From contig OZ022349.1 in the NCBI GenBank assembly GCA_963989245.1, positions 34,217,616-34,281,615 on the forward strand: 64,000 bases of DNA, read 5' to 3'. How positions within the stretch are numbered: position 1 is the first letter of the stretch; every line of letters starts with the position of its first letter. Made by a program: the position numbers and the translations under genes. The notes beneath the pieces were generated by a model. That model ran no database searches, was not told the origin of the DNA, and saw only the letters and a list, made by a program, of their open reading frames with translations. The stretch is from Nansenia antarctica. Its lineage: Eukaryota > Chordata > Actinopteri > Argentiniformes > Microstomatidae. This document shows, in pieces, positions 25,065-38,581 of the stretch.

Positions 25065-28000
25065 TTGTGATTGGCTGTATCCTCAGACGACTGTTTGTGA
25101 TTGGCTGTTTCCTCAGACGACTGTTTGTGATTGGATGTTTCCTCAGACGACTGTTTGTGATTGGCTGTTTCCTCAGACGACTGTTTGTGATTGGCTGTAT
25201 CCTCAGACGACTGTTTGTGATTGGCTGTTTCCTCAGACGACTGTTTGTGATTGGCTGTTTCCTCAGACGACTGTTTGTGATTGGCTGTTTCCTCAGACGA
25301 CTGTTTGTGATTGGCTGTTTCCTCAGACGACTGTTTGTGATTGGCTGTTTCCTCAGACGGCTGTTTGTGATTGGCTGTTTCCTCAGACGACTGTTTGTGA
25401 TTGGCTGTTTCCTCAGACGACTGTTTGTGATTGGCTGTTTCCTCAGACGACTGTTTGTGATTGGCTGTTTCCTCAGACGACTGTTTGTGATTGGCTGTTT
25501 CCTCAGACGACTGTTTGTGATTGGCTGTTTCCTCAGACGACTGTTTGTGATTGGCTGTTTGTGATTGGCTGTATCCTCAGACGACTGTTTGTGATTGGCT
25601 GTTTCCTCAGACGACTGTTTGTGATTGGCTGTTTCCTCAGACGACTGTTTGTGATTGGCTGTTTCCTCAGACGACTGTTTGTGATTGGCTGTTTCCTCAG
25701 ACGACTGTTTGTGATTGGCTGTTTCCTCAGACGACTGTTTGTGATTGGCTGTTTTCTCAGACGACTGTTTGTGATTGGCTGTTTCCTCAGACGACAGTTT
25801 GTGATTGGCTGTTTCCTCAGACGACTGTTTGTGATTGGCTGTTTGTGATTGGCTGTATCCTCAGACGACTGTTTGTGATTGGCTGTTTCCTCAGACGACT
25901 GTTTGTGATTGGCTGTTTCCTCAGACGACTGTTTGTGATTGGCTGTTTCCTCAGACGACTGTTTGTGATTGGCTGTTTCCTCAGACGACTGTTTGTGATT
26001 GGCTGTTTCCTCAGACGACTGTTTGTGATTGGCTGTTTTCTCAGACGACTGTTTGTGATTGGCTGTTTCCTCAGACGACTGTTTGTGATTGGCTGTTTCC
26101 TCAGACGACTGTTTGTGATTGGCTGTTTCCTCAGACGACTGTTTGTGATTGGCTCTTTCCTCAGACGACAGTTTGTGATTGGCTGTTTCCTCAGATGACT
26201 GTTTGTGATTGGCTGTTTGTGATTGGCTGTATCCTCAGACGACTGTTTGTGATTGGCTGTTTCCTCAGACGACTGTTTGTGATTGGCTGTTTCCTCAGAC
26301 GACTGTTTGTGATTGGCTGTTTCCTCAGACGGCTGTTTGTGATTGGCTGTTTCCTCAGACGACTGTTTGTGATTGGCTGTTTCCTCAGACGACTGTTTGT
26401 GATTGGCTGTTTCCCCAGACGACAGTTTGTCATTGGCTGTTTCCTCAGACGACAGTTTGTGATTGGCTGTTTCCTCAGACGACTGTTTGTGATTGGCTGT
26501 TTGTGATTGGATGTTTCCTCAGATGGCTGTTTGTGATTGGCTGTTTCCTCAGACGACTGTTTGTGATTGGCTGTTTCCTCAGACGACTGTATGTGATTGG
26601 CTGTTTCCTCAGACGACTGTTTGTGATTGGCTGTTTCCCCAGACGACAGTTTGTGATTGGCTGTTTCCTCAGACGACTGTTTGTGATTGGCTGTTTCCCC
26701 AGACGACAGTTTGTGATTGGCTGTTTCCTCAGACGGCTGTTTGTGATTGGCTGTTTCCTCAGACGACTGTTTGTGATTGGATGTTTCCTCAGACGGCTGT
26801 TTGTGATTGGCTGTTTCCTCAGACGATTGTTTGTGACTGGCTGTTTCCTCAGACGACTGTTTGTGATTGGCTGTTTCCTCAGATGACTGTTTGTGATTGG
26901 CTGTTTCCTCAGACGACTGTTTGTGATTGGCTGTTTCCTCAGACGGCTGTTTGTGATTGGATGTTTCCTCAGACGGCTGTTTGTGATTGGCTGTTTCCTC
27001 AGACGACTGTTTGTGATTGGCTGTTTCGTCAGACGACTGTTTGTGATTGGCTGTTTCCTCATACGACTGTTTGTGATTGGCTGTTTTCTCAGAAGACTGT
27101 TTGTGATTGGCTGTTTCCTCAGACGACTGTTTGTGATTGGCTGTTTCCTCAGACGACTGTTTGTGATTGGCTGTTTGTGATTGGCTGTTTCCTCAGACGA
27201 CTGTTTGTGATTGGCTGTTTCCTCAGACGACTGTTTGTGATTGGCTGTTTCCTCAGACGACTGTTTGTGATTGGCTGTTTCCTCAGACGACTGTTTGTGA
27301 TTGGCTGTTTCCTCAGACGACTGTTTGTGATTGGCTGTTTCCTCAGACGACAGTTTGTGATTGGCTGTTTCCTCAGACGACTGTTTGTGATTGGCTGTTT
27401 GTGATTGGCTGTATCCTCAGACGACTGTTTGTGATTGGTTGTTTCCTCAGACGACTGTTTGTGATTGGCTGTTTCCTCAGACGACTGTTTGTGATTGGCT
27501 ATATCCTCAGACGACTGTTTGTGATTGGCTGTTTCCTCAGACGACTGTTTGTGATTGGCTGTTTTCTCAGACGACTGTTTGTGATTGGCTGTTTCCTCAG
27601 ACGACTGTTTGTGATTGGCTGTTTCCTCAGACGACTGTTTGTGATTGGCTGTTTCCTCAGACGACTGTTTGTGATTGGCTGTTTCCTCAGACGGCTGTTT
27701 GTGATTGGCTGTTTCCTCAGACGACTGTTTGTGATTGGCTGTTTCCTCAGACGACTGTTTGTGATTGGCTGTTTCCCCAGACGACAGTTTGTGATTGGCT
27801 GTTTCCTCAGACGAATGTTTGTGATTGGCTGTTTGTGATTGGCTGTTTCCTCAGACGACTGTTTGTGATTGGCTGTTTCCCCAGACGACAGTTTGTGATT
27901 GGCTGTTTCCTCAGACGACTGTTTGTGATTGGCTGTTTCCCCAGACGACAGTTTGTGATTGGCTGTTTCCTCAGACGACTGTTTGTGATTGGCTGTTTCC

Positions 28001-28206
28001 TCAGACGACTGTTTGTGATTGGCTGTTTCCTCAGACGACTGTTTGTGATTGGCTGTTTCCTCAGACGGCTGTTTGTGATTGGCTGTTTCCTCAGACGACT
28101 GTTTGTGATTGGCTGTTTCCTCAGACGACTGTTTGTGATTGGCTGTTTCCCCAGACGACAGTTTGTGATTGGCTGTTTCCTCAGACGAATGTTTGTGATT
28201 GGCTGT
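25065..28206 (+). repeat. Higher-order repeat gamma, copy D
   Basis: Blocks of 16, 9, 12, 9, 22, 7, 14 and 12 full units. From 25559 onward it matches copy B at offset 5,386. The first block has one unit more than in copy B (offset 5,356 before it, 5,386 after). The GTCATT marker is at 26431 and the anchor at 26501-27174. Confidence 0.87.
26501..27174 (+). repeat. Anchor segment, copy in gamma D
   Basis: A full 22-unit copy, offset 5,386 from the copy in gamma B, with CCTCATACG near 27057. Confidence 0.9.
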
Positions 28207-29536
28207 TTGTGATTGGCTGTTTCCTCAGACGACTGTTTGTGATTGGCTGTTTCCTCAGACGGCTGTTTGTGATTGGCTGTTTCCTCAGACGACTGTTTGT
28301 GATTGGCTGTTTCCTCAGACGACTGTTTGTGATTGGCTGTTTCCCCAGACGACAGTTTGTGATTGGCTGTTTCCTCAGACGAATGTTTGTGATTGGCTGT
28401 TTGTGATTGGCTGTTTCCTCAGACGACTGTTTGTGATTGGCTGTTTCCTCAGACGACTGTTTGTGATTGGCTGTTTCCTCAGACGACTGTTTGTGATTGG
28501 CTGTTTCCTCAGACGACTGTTTGTGATTGGCTGTTTCCTCAGACGACTGTTTGTGATTGGCTGTTTCCCCAGACGACAGTTTGTGATTGGCTGTTTCCTC
28601 AGACGAATGTTTGTGATTGGCTGTTTGTGATTGGCTGTTTCCTCAGACGACTGTTTGTGATTGGCTGTTTCCTCAGACGGCTGTTTGTGATTGGCTGTTT
28701 CCTCAGATGACTGTTTGTGATTGGCTGTTTCCTCAGACGACTGTTTGTGATTGGCTGTTTCCCCAGATGACAGTTTGTGATTGGCTGTTTCCTCAGACGA
28801 ATGTTTGTGATTGGCTGTTTGTGATTGGCTGTTTCCTCAGACGACTGTTTGTGATTGGCTGTTTCCTCAGACGACTGTTTGTGATTGGCTGTTTCCTCAG
28901 ACGACTGTTTGTGATTGGCTGTTTCCTCAGACGACTGTTTGTGATTGGCTGTTTCCTCAGACGACTGTTTGTGATTGGCTGTTTCCTCAGACGGCTGTTT
29001 GTGATTGGCTGTTTCCTCAGACGACTGTTTGTGATTGGCTGTTTCCTCAGACGACTGTTTGTGATTGGCTGTTTCCCCAGACGACAGTTTGTGATTGGCT
29101 GTTTCCTCAGACGAATGTTTGTGATTGGCTGTTTGTGATTGGCTGTTTCCTCAGACGACTGTTTGTGATTGGCTGTTTCCTCAGACGACTGTTTGTGATT
29201 GGCTGTTTCCTCAGACGGCTGTTTGTGATTGGCTGTTTCCTCAGACGACTGTTTGTGATTGGCTGTTTCCTCAGACGACTGTTTGTGATTGGCTGTTTCC
29301 TCAGACGACTGTTTGTGATTGGCTGTTTCCTCAGACGACAGTTTGTGATTGGCTGTTTCCTCAGACGACTGTTTGTGATTGGCTGTTTCCTCAGACGACT
29401 GTTTGTGATTGGCTGTTTCCTCAGACGACAGTTTGTGATTGGCTGTTTCCTCAGACGACTGTTTGTGATTGGCTGTTTCCTCAGACGACAGTTTGTGATT
29501 GGCTGTTTCCTCAGACGACTGTTTGTGATTGGCTGT
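28207..29536 (+). repeat. Short-block segment (6,7,6,10,13 units), GAATG-type junctions
   Basis: Block lengths 6, 7, 6 and 10 recur in the same order at 31811-32736, 43586-44511 and 50666-51591. The unit just before most 14-mers has GAATG instead of GACTG and is itself preceded by a CCCC...CAG unit, giving a fixed three-part junction. The 13-unit block at 29133 carries several alternating CAG units near 29340, 29430 and 29490. No gene-like or unique sequence is visible. Confidence 0.85.
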
Positions 29537-31526
29537 TTGTGATTGGCTGTATCCTCAGACGACTGTTTGTGATTGGCTGTTTCCTCAGACGACTGTTTGT
29601 GATTGGCTGTTTCCTCAGACGACTGTTTGTGATTGGCTGTTTCCTCAGACGACTGTTTGTGATTGGCTGTTTCCTCAGACGACTGTTTGTGATTGGCTGT
29701 TTCCTCAGACGGCTGTTTGTGATTGGCTGTTTCCTCAGACGACTGTTTGTGATTGGCTGTTTCCTCAGACGACTGTTTGTGATTGGCTGTTTCCTCAGAC
29801 GACTGTTTGTGATTGGCTGTTTCCTCAGACGACTGTTTGTGATTGGCTGTTTCCTCAGACGACTGTTTGTGATTGGCTGTTTCCTCAGACGACTGTTTGT
29901 GATTGGCTGTTTGTGATTGGCTGTATCCTCAGACGACTGTTTGTGATTGGCTGTTTCCTCAGACGACTGTTTGTGATTGGCTGTTTCCTCAGACGACTGT
30001 TTGTGATTGGCTGTTTCCTCAGACGACTGTTTGTGATTGGCTGTTTCCTCAGACGACTGTTTGTGATTGGCTGTTTCCTCAGACGACTGTTTGTGATTGG
30101 CTGTTTTCTCAGACGACTGTTTGTGATTGGCTGTTTCCTCAGACGACAGTTTGTGATTGGCTGTTTCCTCAGACGACTGTTTGTGATTGGCTGTTTGTGA
30201 TTGGCTGTATCCTCAGACGACTGTTTGTGATTGGCTGTTTCCTCAGACGACTGTTTGTGATTGGCTGTTTCCTCAGACGACTGTTTGTGATTGGCTGTTT
30301 CCTCAGACGACTGTTTGTGATTGGCTGTTTCCTCAGACGACTGTTTGTGATTGGCTGTTTCCTCAGACGACTGTTTGTGATTGGCTGTTTTCTCAGACGA
30401 CTGTTTGTGATTGGCTGTTTCCTCAGACGACTGTTTGTGATTGGCTGTTTCCTCAGACGACTGTTTGTGATTGGCTGTTTCCTCAGACGACTGTTTGTGA
30501 TTGGCTCTTTCCTCAGACGACAGTTTGTGATTGGCTGTTTCCTCAGATGACTGTTTGTGATTGGCTGTTTGTGATTGGCTGTATCCTCAGACGACTGTTT
30601 GTGATTGGCTGTTTCCTCAGACGACTGTTTGTGATTGGCTGTTTCCTCAGACGACTGTTTGTGATTGGCTGTTTCCTCAGACGGCTGTTTGTGATTGGCT
30701 GTTTCCTCAGACGACTGTTTGTGATTGGCTGTTTCCTCAGACGACTGTTTGTGATTGGCTGTTTCCCCAGACGACAGTTTGTCATTGGCTGTTTCCTCAG
30801 ACGACAGTTTGTGATTGGCTGTTTCCTCAGACGACTGTTTGTGATTGGCTGTTTGTGATTGGATGTTTCCTCAGATGGCTGTTTGTGATTGGCTGTTTCC
30901 TCAGACGACTGTTTGTGATTGGCTGTTTCCTCAGACGACTGTATGTGATTGGCTGTTTCCTCAGACGACTGTTTGTGATTGGCTGTTTCCCCAGACGACA
31001 GTTTGTGATTGGCTGTTTCCTCAGACGACTGTTTGTGATTGGCTGTTTCCCCAGACGACAGTTTGTGATTGGCTGTTTCCTCAGACGGCTGTTTGTGATT
31101 GGCTGTTTCCTCAGACGACTGTTTGTGATTGGATGTTTCCTCAGACGGCTGTTTGTGATTGGCTGTTTCCTCAGACGATTGTTTGTGACTGGCTGTTTCC
31201 TCAGACGACTGTTTGTGATTGGCTGTTTCCTCAGATGACTGTTTGTGATTGGCTGTTTCCTCAGACGACTGTTTGTGATTGGCTGTTTCCTCAGACGGCT
31301 GTTTGTGATTGGAATTTTCCTCAGACGGCTGTTTGTGATTGGCTGTTTCCTCAGACGACTGTTTGTGATTGGCTGTTTCGTCAGACGACTGTTTGTGATT
31401 GGCTGTTTCCTCATACGACTGTTTGTGATTGGCTGTTTTCTCAGAAGACTGTTTGTGATTGGCTGTTTCCTCAGACGACTGTTTGTGATTGGCTGTTTCC
31501 TCAGATGACTGTTTGTGATTGGCTGT
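29537..31526 (+). repeat. Higher-order repeat gamma, partial copy E
   Basis: Blocks of 12, 9, 12, 9 and 22 full units match copy A at offset 13,328 until about 31500. The GTCATT marker is at 30783. The anchor ends here with a CAGATGACTG unit near 31504 rather than CAGACGACTG, and one unit reads GGAATTTTCC near 31311 where the other anchor copies read GGATGTTTCC. After this copy the order changes to GAATG-type short blocks. Confidence 0.86.
30853..31526 (+). repeat. Anchor segment, copy in gamma E with private changes
   Basis: A full-length 22-unit copy, but with GGAATTTTCC near 31311 in place of GGATGTTTCC and a CAGATGACTG unit near 31504 at the end. These differences show that the copies have diverged independently. 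Confidence 0.9.
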
Positions 31527-34052
31527 TTGTGATTGGCTGTTTCCTCAGACGACTGTTTGTGATTGGCTGTTTCCTCAGACGACTGTTTGTGATTGGCTGT
31601 TTCCTCAGACGACTGTTTGTGATTGGCTGTTTCCTCAGACGACTGTTTGTGATTGGCTGTTTCCTCAGACGGCTGTTTGTGATTGGCTGTTTCCTCAGAC
31701 GACTGTTTGTGATTGGCTGTTTCCTCAGACGACTGTTTGTGATTGGCTGTTTCCCCAGACGACAGTTTGTGATTGGCTGTTTCCTCAGACGAATGTTTGT
31801 GATTGGCTGTTTGTGATTGGCTGTTTCCTCAGACGACTGTTTGTGATTGGCTGTTTCCTCAGACGGCTGTTTGTGATTGGCTGTTTCCTCAGACGACTGT
31901 TTGTGATTGGCTGTTTCCTCAGATGACTGTTTGTGATTGGCTGTTTCCCCAGACGACAGTTTGTGATTGGCTGTTTCCTCAGACGAATGTTTGTGATTGG
32001 CTGTTTGTGATTGGCTGTTTCCTCAGACGACTGTTTGTGATTGGCTGTTTCCTCAGACGACTGTTTGTGATTGGCTGTTTCCTCAGACGACTGTTTGTGA
32101 TTGGCTGTTTCCTCAGACGACTGTTTGTGATTGGCTGTTTCCTCAGACGACTGTTTGTGATTGGCTGTTTCCCCAGACGACAGTTTGTGGTTGGCTGTTT
32201 CCTCAGACGAATGTTTGTGATTGGCTGTTTGTGATTGGCTGTTTCCTCAGACGACTGTTTGTGATTGGCTGTTTCCTCAGACGGCTGTTTGTGATTGGCT
32301 GTTTCCTCAGATGACTGTTTGTGATTGGCTGTTTCCTCAGACGACTGTTTGTGATTGGCTGTTTCCCCAGATGACAGTTTGTGATTGGCTGTTTCCTCAG
32401 ACGAATGTTTGTGATTGGCTGTTTGTGATTGGCTGTTTCCTCAGATGACTGTTTGTGATTGGCTGTTTCCTCAGACGACTGTTTGTGATTGGCTGTTTCC
32501 TCAGACGACTGTTTGTGATTGGCTGTTTCCTCAGACGACTGTTTGTGATTGGCTGTTTCCTCAGACGACTGTTTGTGATTGGCTGTTTCCTCAGACGGCT
32601 GTTTGTGATTGGCTGTTTCCTCAGACGACTGTTTGTGATTGGCTGTTTCCTCAGACGACTGTTTGTGATTGGCTGTTTCCCCAGACGACAGTTTGTGATT
32701 GGCTGTTTCCTCAGACGAATGTTTGTGATTGGCTGTTTGTGATTGGCTGTTTCCTCAGACGACTGTTTGTGATTGGCTGTTTCCTCAGACGACTGTTTGT
32801 GATTGGCTGTTTCCTCAGACGGCTGTTTGTGATTGGCTGTTTCCTCAGACGACTGTTTGTGATTGGCTGTTTCCTCAGACGACTGTTTGTGATTGGCTGT
32901 TTCCTCAGACGACTGTTTGTGATTGGCTGTTTCCTCAGACGACAGTTTGTGATTGGCTGTTTCCTCAGACGACTGTTTGTGATTGGCTGTTTCCTCAGAC
33001 GACTGTTTGTGATTGGCTGTTTCCTCAGACGACTGTTTGTGATTGGCTGTTTCCTCAGACGACTGTTTGTGATTGGCTGTTTCCTCAGACGACTGTTTGT
33101 GATTGGCTGTTTCCTCAGACGACTGTTTGTGATTGGCTGTTTTCTCAGACGACTGTTTGTGATTGGCTGTTTCCTCAGACGACAGTTTGTGATTGGCTGT
33201 TTGTGATTGGCTGTATCCTCAGACGACTGTTTGTGGTTGGCTGTTTCCTCAGACGACTGTTTGTGATTGGCTGTTTCCTCAGACGACTGTTTGTGATTGG
33301 CTGTTTCCTCAGACGACTGTTTGTGATTGGCTGTTTCCTCAGACGACTGTTTGTGATTGGCTGTTTCCTCAGACGACTGTTTGTGATTGGCTGTTTTCTC
33401 AGACGACTGTTTGTGATTGGCTGTTTCCTCAGACGACTGTTTGTGATTGGCTGTTTCCTCAGACGACTGTTTGTGATTGGCTGTTTCCTCAGACGACTGT
33501 TTGTGATTGGCTGTTTCCTCAGACGACTGTTTGTGATTGGCTGTTTGTGATTGGCTGTATCCTCAGACGACAGTTTGTGATTGGCTGTTTCCTCAGACGA
33601 CTGTTTGTGATTGGCTGTTTGTGATTGGATGTTTCCTCAGACGGCTGTTTGTGATTGGCTGTTTCCTCAGACGACTGTTTGTGATTGGCTGTTTCCTCAG
33701 ACGACTGTTTGTGATTTGCTGTTTCCTCAGACGACTGTTTGTGATTGGCTGTTTCCTCAGACAACTGTTTGTGATTGGCTGTTTCCTCAGACGGCTGTTT
33801 GTGATTGGCTGTTTCCTGAGACGGCTGTTTGTGATTGGCTGTTTCCTCAGACGACTGTTTGTGATTGGCTGTTTCCTCAGACGACTGTTTGTGATTGGCT
33901 GTTTCCTCAGACGACTGTTTGTGATTGGCTGTTTCCTCAGACGACTGTTTGTGATTGGCTGTTTCCTCAGACGGCTGTTTGTGATTGGCTGTTTCCTCAG
34001 ACGACTGTTTGTGATTGGCTGTTTCCTCAGACGACTGTTTGTGATTGGCTGT
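31527..34052 (+). repeat. Mosaic segment (blocks 9,6,7,6,10,15,11,2,14)
   Basis: The 6-7-6-10 series matches the one at 28207. The right part, from about 32.9 kb to 34.05 kb, reappears at about 54.9-56.06 kb at offset 21,977 to 22,007. It includes GTGGTTGG near 33233, the unusual 2-unit block at 33545-33618, GGATGTTTCC near 33628, an ACAACTG unit near 33771 and a CCTGAGACGG unit near 33816. GATTTGCTG at 33717 is private to this copy. Confidence 0.85.
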
Positions 34053-34440
34053 TTGTGATTGGCTGTTTCCTCAGACGACTGTTTGTGATTGGCTCTTTCC
34101 TCAGACGACAGTTTGTGATTGGCTGTTTCCTCAGATGACTGTTTGTGATTGGCTGTTTGTGATTGGCTGTATCCTCAGACGACTGTTTGTGATTGGCTGT
34201 TTCCTCAGACGACTGTTTGTGATTGGCTGTTTCCTCAGACGACTGTTTGTGATTGGCTGTTTCCTCAGACGGCTGTTTGTGATTGGCTGTTTCCTCAGAC
34301 GACTGTTTGTGATTGGCTGTTTCCTCAGACGACTGTTTGTGATTGGCTGTTTCCCCAGACGACAGTTTGTCATTGGCTGTTTCCTCAGACGACAGTTTGT
34401 GATTGGCTGTTTCCTCAGACGACTGTTTGTGATTGGCTGT

Positions 34441-35204
34441 TTGTGATTGGATGTTTCCTCAGATGGCTGTTTGTGATTGGCTGTTTCCTCAGACGACTGT
34501 TTGTGATTGGCTGTTTCCTCAGACGACTGTATGTGATTGGCTGTTTCCTCAGACGACTGTTTGTGATTGGCTGTTTCCCCAGACGACAGTTTGTGATTGG
34601 CTGTTTCCTCAGACGACTGTTTGTGATTGGCTGTTTCCCCAGACGACAGTTTGTGATTGGCTGTTTCCTCAGACGGCTGTTTGTGATTGGCTGTTTCCTC
34701 AGACGACTGTTTGTGATTGGATGTTTCCTCAGACGGCTGTTTGTGATTGGCTGTTTCCTCAGACGATTGTTTGTGACTGGCTGTTTCCTCAGACGACTGT
34801 TTGTGATTGGCTGTTTCCTCAGATGACTGTTTGTGATTGGCTGTTTCCTCAGACGACTGTTTGTGATTGGCTGTTTCCTCAGACGGCTGTTTGTGATTGG
34901 ATGTTTCCTCAGACGGCTGTTTGTGATTGGCTGTTTCCTCAGACGACTGTTTGTGATTGGCTGTTTCGTCAGACGACTGTTTGTGATTGGCTGTTTCCTC
35001 ATACGACTGTTTGTGATTGGCTGTTTTCTCAGAAGACTGTTTGTGATTGGCTGTTTCCTCAGACGACTGTTTGTGATTGGCTGTTTCCTCAGACGACTGT
35101 TTGTGATTGGCTGTTTCCTCAGACGGCTGTTTGTGATTGGCTGTTTCCTCAGACGACTGTTTGTGATTGGCTGTTTCCTCAGACGACTGTTTGTGATTGG
35201 CTGT
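34441..35204 (+). repeat. Anchor segment, 25-unit form, delta copy 1
   Basis: It has the anchor order of the gamma copies, but three extra units (one of them CGGCTG, near 35124) lie before the next 14-mer, giving 764 instead of 674 bp. All delta copies share this longer form, so the insertion predates delta amplification. Confidence 0.9.
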
Positions 35205-38200
35205 TTGTGATTGGCTGTTTCCTCAGACGACTGTTTGTGATTGGCTGTTTCCTCAGACGACTGTTTGTGATTGGCTGTTTCCTCAGACGACTGTTTGTGA
35301 TTGGCTGTTTCCTCAGACGACTGTTTGTGATTGGCTGTTTCCTCAGACGACTGTTTGTGATTGGCTGTTTCCTCAGACGACAGTTTGTGATTGGCTGTTT
35401 CCTCAGACGACTGTTTGTGATTGGCTGTTTGTGATTGGCTGTATCCTCAGACGACTGTTTGTGATTGGTTGTTTCCTCAGACGACTGTTTGTGATTGGCT
35501 GTTTCCTCAGACGACTGTTTGTGATTGGCTATATCCTCAGACGACTGTTTGTGATTGGCTGTTTCCTCAGACGACTGTTTGTGATTGGCTGTTTTCTCAG
35601 ACGACTGTTTGTGATTGGCTGTTTCCTCAGACGACTGTTTGTGATTGGCTGTTTCCTCAGACGACTGTTTGTGATTGGCTGTTTCCTCAGACGACTGTTT
35701 GTGATTGGCTGTTTCCTCAGACGGCTGTTTGTGATTGGCTGTTTCCTCAGACGACTGTTTGTGATTGGCTGTTTCCTCAGACGACTGTTTGTGATTGGCT
35801 GTTTCCCCAGACGACAGTTTGTGATTGGCTGTTTCCTCAGACGAATGTTTGTGATTGGCTGTTTGTGATTGGCTGTTTCCTCAGACGACTGTTTGTGATT
35901 GGCTGTTTCCCCAGACGACAGTTTGTGATTGGCTGTTTCCTCAGACGACTGTTTGTGATTGGCTGTTTCCCCAGACGACAGTTTGTGATTGGCTGTTTCC
36001 TCAGACGACTGTTTGTGATTGGCTGTTTCCTCAGACGACTGTTTGTGATTGGCTGTTTCCTCAGACGACTGTTTGTGATTGGCTGTTTCCTCAGACGGCT
36101 GTTTGTGATTGGCTGTTTCCTCAGACGACTGTTTGTGATTGGCTGTTTCCTCAGACGACTGTTTGTGATTGGCTGTTTCCCCAGACGACAGTTTGTGATT
36201 GGCTGTTTCCTCAGACGAATGTTTGTGATTGGCTGTTTCCTCAGACGACTGTTTGTGATTGGCTGTTTCCTCAGACGGCTGTTTGTGATTGGCTGTTTCC
36301 TCAGACGACTGTTTGTGATTGGCTGTTTCCTCAGACGACTGTTTGTGATTGGCTGTTTCCCCAGACGACAGTTTGTGATTGGCTGTTTCCTCAGACGAAT
36401 GTTTGTGATTGGCTGTTTGTGATTGGCTGTTTCCTCAGACGACTGTTTGTGATTGGCTGTTTCCTCAGACGACTGTTTGTGATTGGCTGTTTCCTCAGAC
36501 GACTGTTTGTGATTGGCTGTTTCCTCAGACGACTGTTTGTGATTGGCTGTTTCCTCAGACGACTGTTTGTGATTGGCTGTTTCCCCAGACGACAGTTTGT
36601 GATTGGCTGTTTCCTCAGACGAATGTTTGTGATTGGCTGTTTGTGATTGGCTGTTTCCTCAGACGACTGTTTGTGATTGGCTGTTTCCTCAGACGGCTGT
36701 TTGTGATTGGCTGTTTCCTCAGATGACTGTTTGTGATTGGCTGTTTCCTCAGACGACTGTTTGTGATTGGCTGTTTCCCCAGATGACAGTTTGTGATTGG
36801 CTGTTTCCTCAGACGAATGTTTGTGATTGGCTGTTTGTGATTGGCTGTTTCCTCAGACGACTGTTTGTGATTGGCTGTTTCCTCAGACGACTGTTTGTGA
36901 TTGGCTGTTTCCTCAGACGACTGTTTGTGATTGGCTGTTTCCTCAGACGACTGTTTGTGATTGGCTGTTTCCTCAGACGACTGTTTGTGATTGGCTGTTT
37001 CCTCAGACGGCTGTTTGTGATTGGCTGTTTCCTCAGACGACTGTTTGTGATTGGCTGTTTCCTCAGACGACTGTTTGTGATTGGCTGTTTCCCCAGACGA
37101 CAGTTTGTGATTGGCTGTTTCCTCAGACGAATGTTTGTGATTGGCTGTTTGTGATTGGCTGTTTCCTCAGACGACTGTTTGTGATTGGCTGTTTCCTCAG
37201 ACGACTGTTTGTGATTGGCTGTTTCCTCAGACGGCTGTTTGTGATTGGCTGTTTCCCCAGACGACAGTTTGTGATTGGCTGTTTCCTCAGACGAATGTTT
37301 GTGATTGGCTGTTTGTGATTGGCTGTTTCCTCAGACGACTGTTTGTGATTGGCTGTTTCCCCAGACGACAGTTTGTGATTGGCTGTTTCCTCAGACGACT
37401 GTTTGTGATTGGCTGTTTCCCCAGACGACAGTTTGTGATTGGCTGTTTCCTCAGACGACTGTTTGTGATTGGCTGTTTCCTCAGACGACTGTTTGTGATT
37501 GGCTGTTTCCTCAGACGACTGTTTGTGATTGGCTGTTTCCTCAGACGGCTGTTTGTGATTGGCTGTTTCCTCAGACGACTGTTTGTGATTGGCTGTTTCC
37601 TCAGACGACTGTTTGTGATTGGCTGTTTCCCCAGACGACAGTTTGTGATTGGCTGTTTCCTCAGACGAATGTTTGTGATTGGCTGTTTGTGATTGGCTGT
37701 TTCCTCAGACGACTGTTTGTGATTGGCTGTTTCCTCAGACGGCTGTTTGTGATTGGCTGTTTCCTCAGACGACTGTTTGTGATTGGCTGTTTCCTCAGAC
37801 GACTGTTTGTGATTGGCTGTTTCCCCAGACGACAGTTTGTGATTGGCTGTTTCCTCAGACGAATGTTTGTGATTGGCTGTTTGTGATTGGCTGTTTCCTC
37901 AGACGACTGTTTGTGATTGGCTGTTTCCTCAGACGACTGTTTGTGATTGGCTGTTTCCTCAGACGACTGTTTGTGATTGGCTGTTTCCTCAGACGACTGT
38001 TTGTGATTGGCTGTTTCCCCAGACGACAGTTTGTGATTGGCTGTTTCCTCAGACGAATGTTTGTGATTGGCTGTTTGTGATTGGCTGTTTCCTCAGACGA
38101 CTGTTTGTGATTGGCTGTTTCCTCAGACGGCTGTTTGTGATTGGCTGTTTCCTCAGATGACTGTTTGTGATTGGCTGTTTCCTCAGACGACTGTTTGTGA

Positions 38201-38552
38201 TTGGCTGTTTCCCCAGACGACAGTTTGTGATTGGCTGTTTCCTCAGACGAATGTTTGTGATTGGCTGTTTGTGATTGGCTGTTTCCTCAGACGACTGTTT
38301 GTGATTGGCTGTTTCCTCAGACGACTGTTTGTGATTGGCTGTTTCCTCAGACGACTGTTTGTGATTGGCTGTTTCCTCAGACGACTGTTTGTGATTGGCT
38401 GTTTCCTCAGACGACTGTTTGTGATTGGCTGTTTCCTCAGACGGCTGTTTGTGATTGGCTGTTTCCTCAGACGACTGTTTGTGATTGGCTGTTTCCTCAG
38501 ACGACTGTTTGTGATTGGCTGTTTCCCCAGACGACAGTTTGTGATTGGCTGT

Positions 38553-38581
38553 TTCTCAGACGAATGTTTGTGATTGGCTGT
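38553..38581 (+). repeat. 29-bp unit (one C lost) before a 14-mer
   Basis: TTCTCAGACGAATG replaces TTCCTCAGACGAATG, so one C is missing. It directly precedes a lone 14-mer and is the GAATG-type junction unit. Confidence 0.92.
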
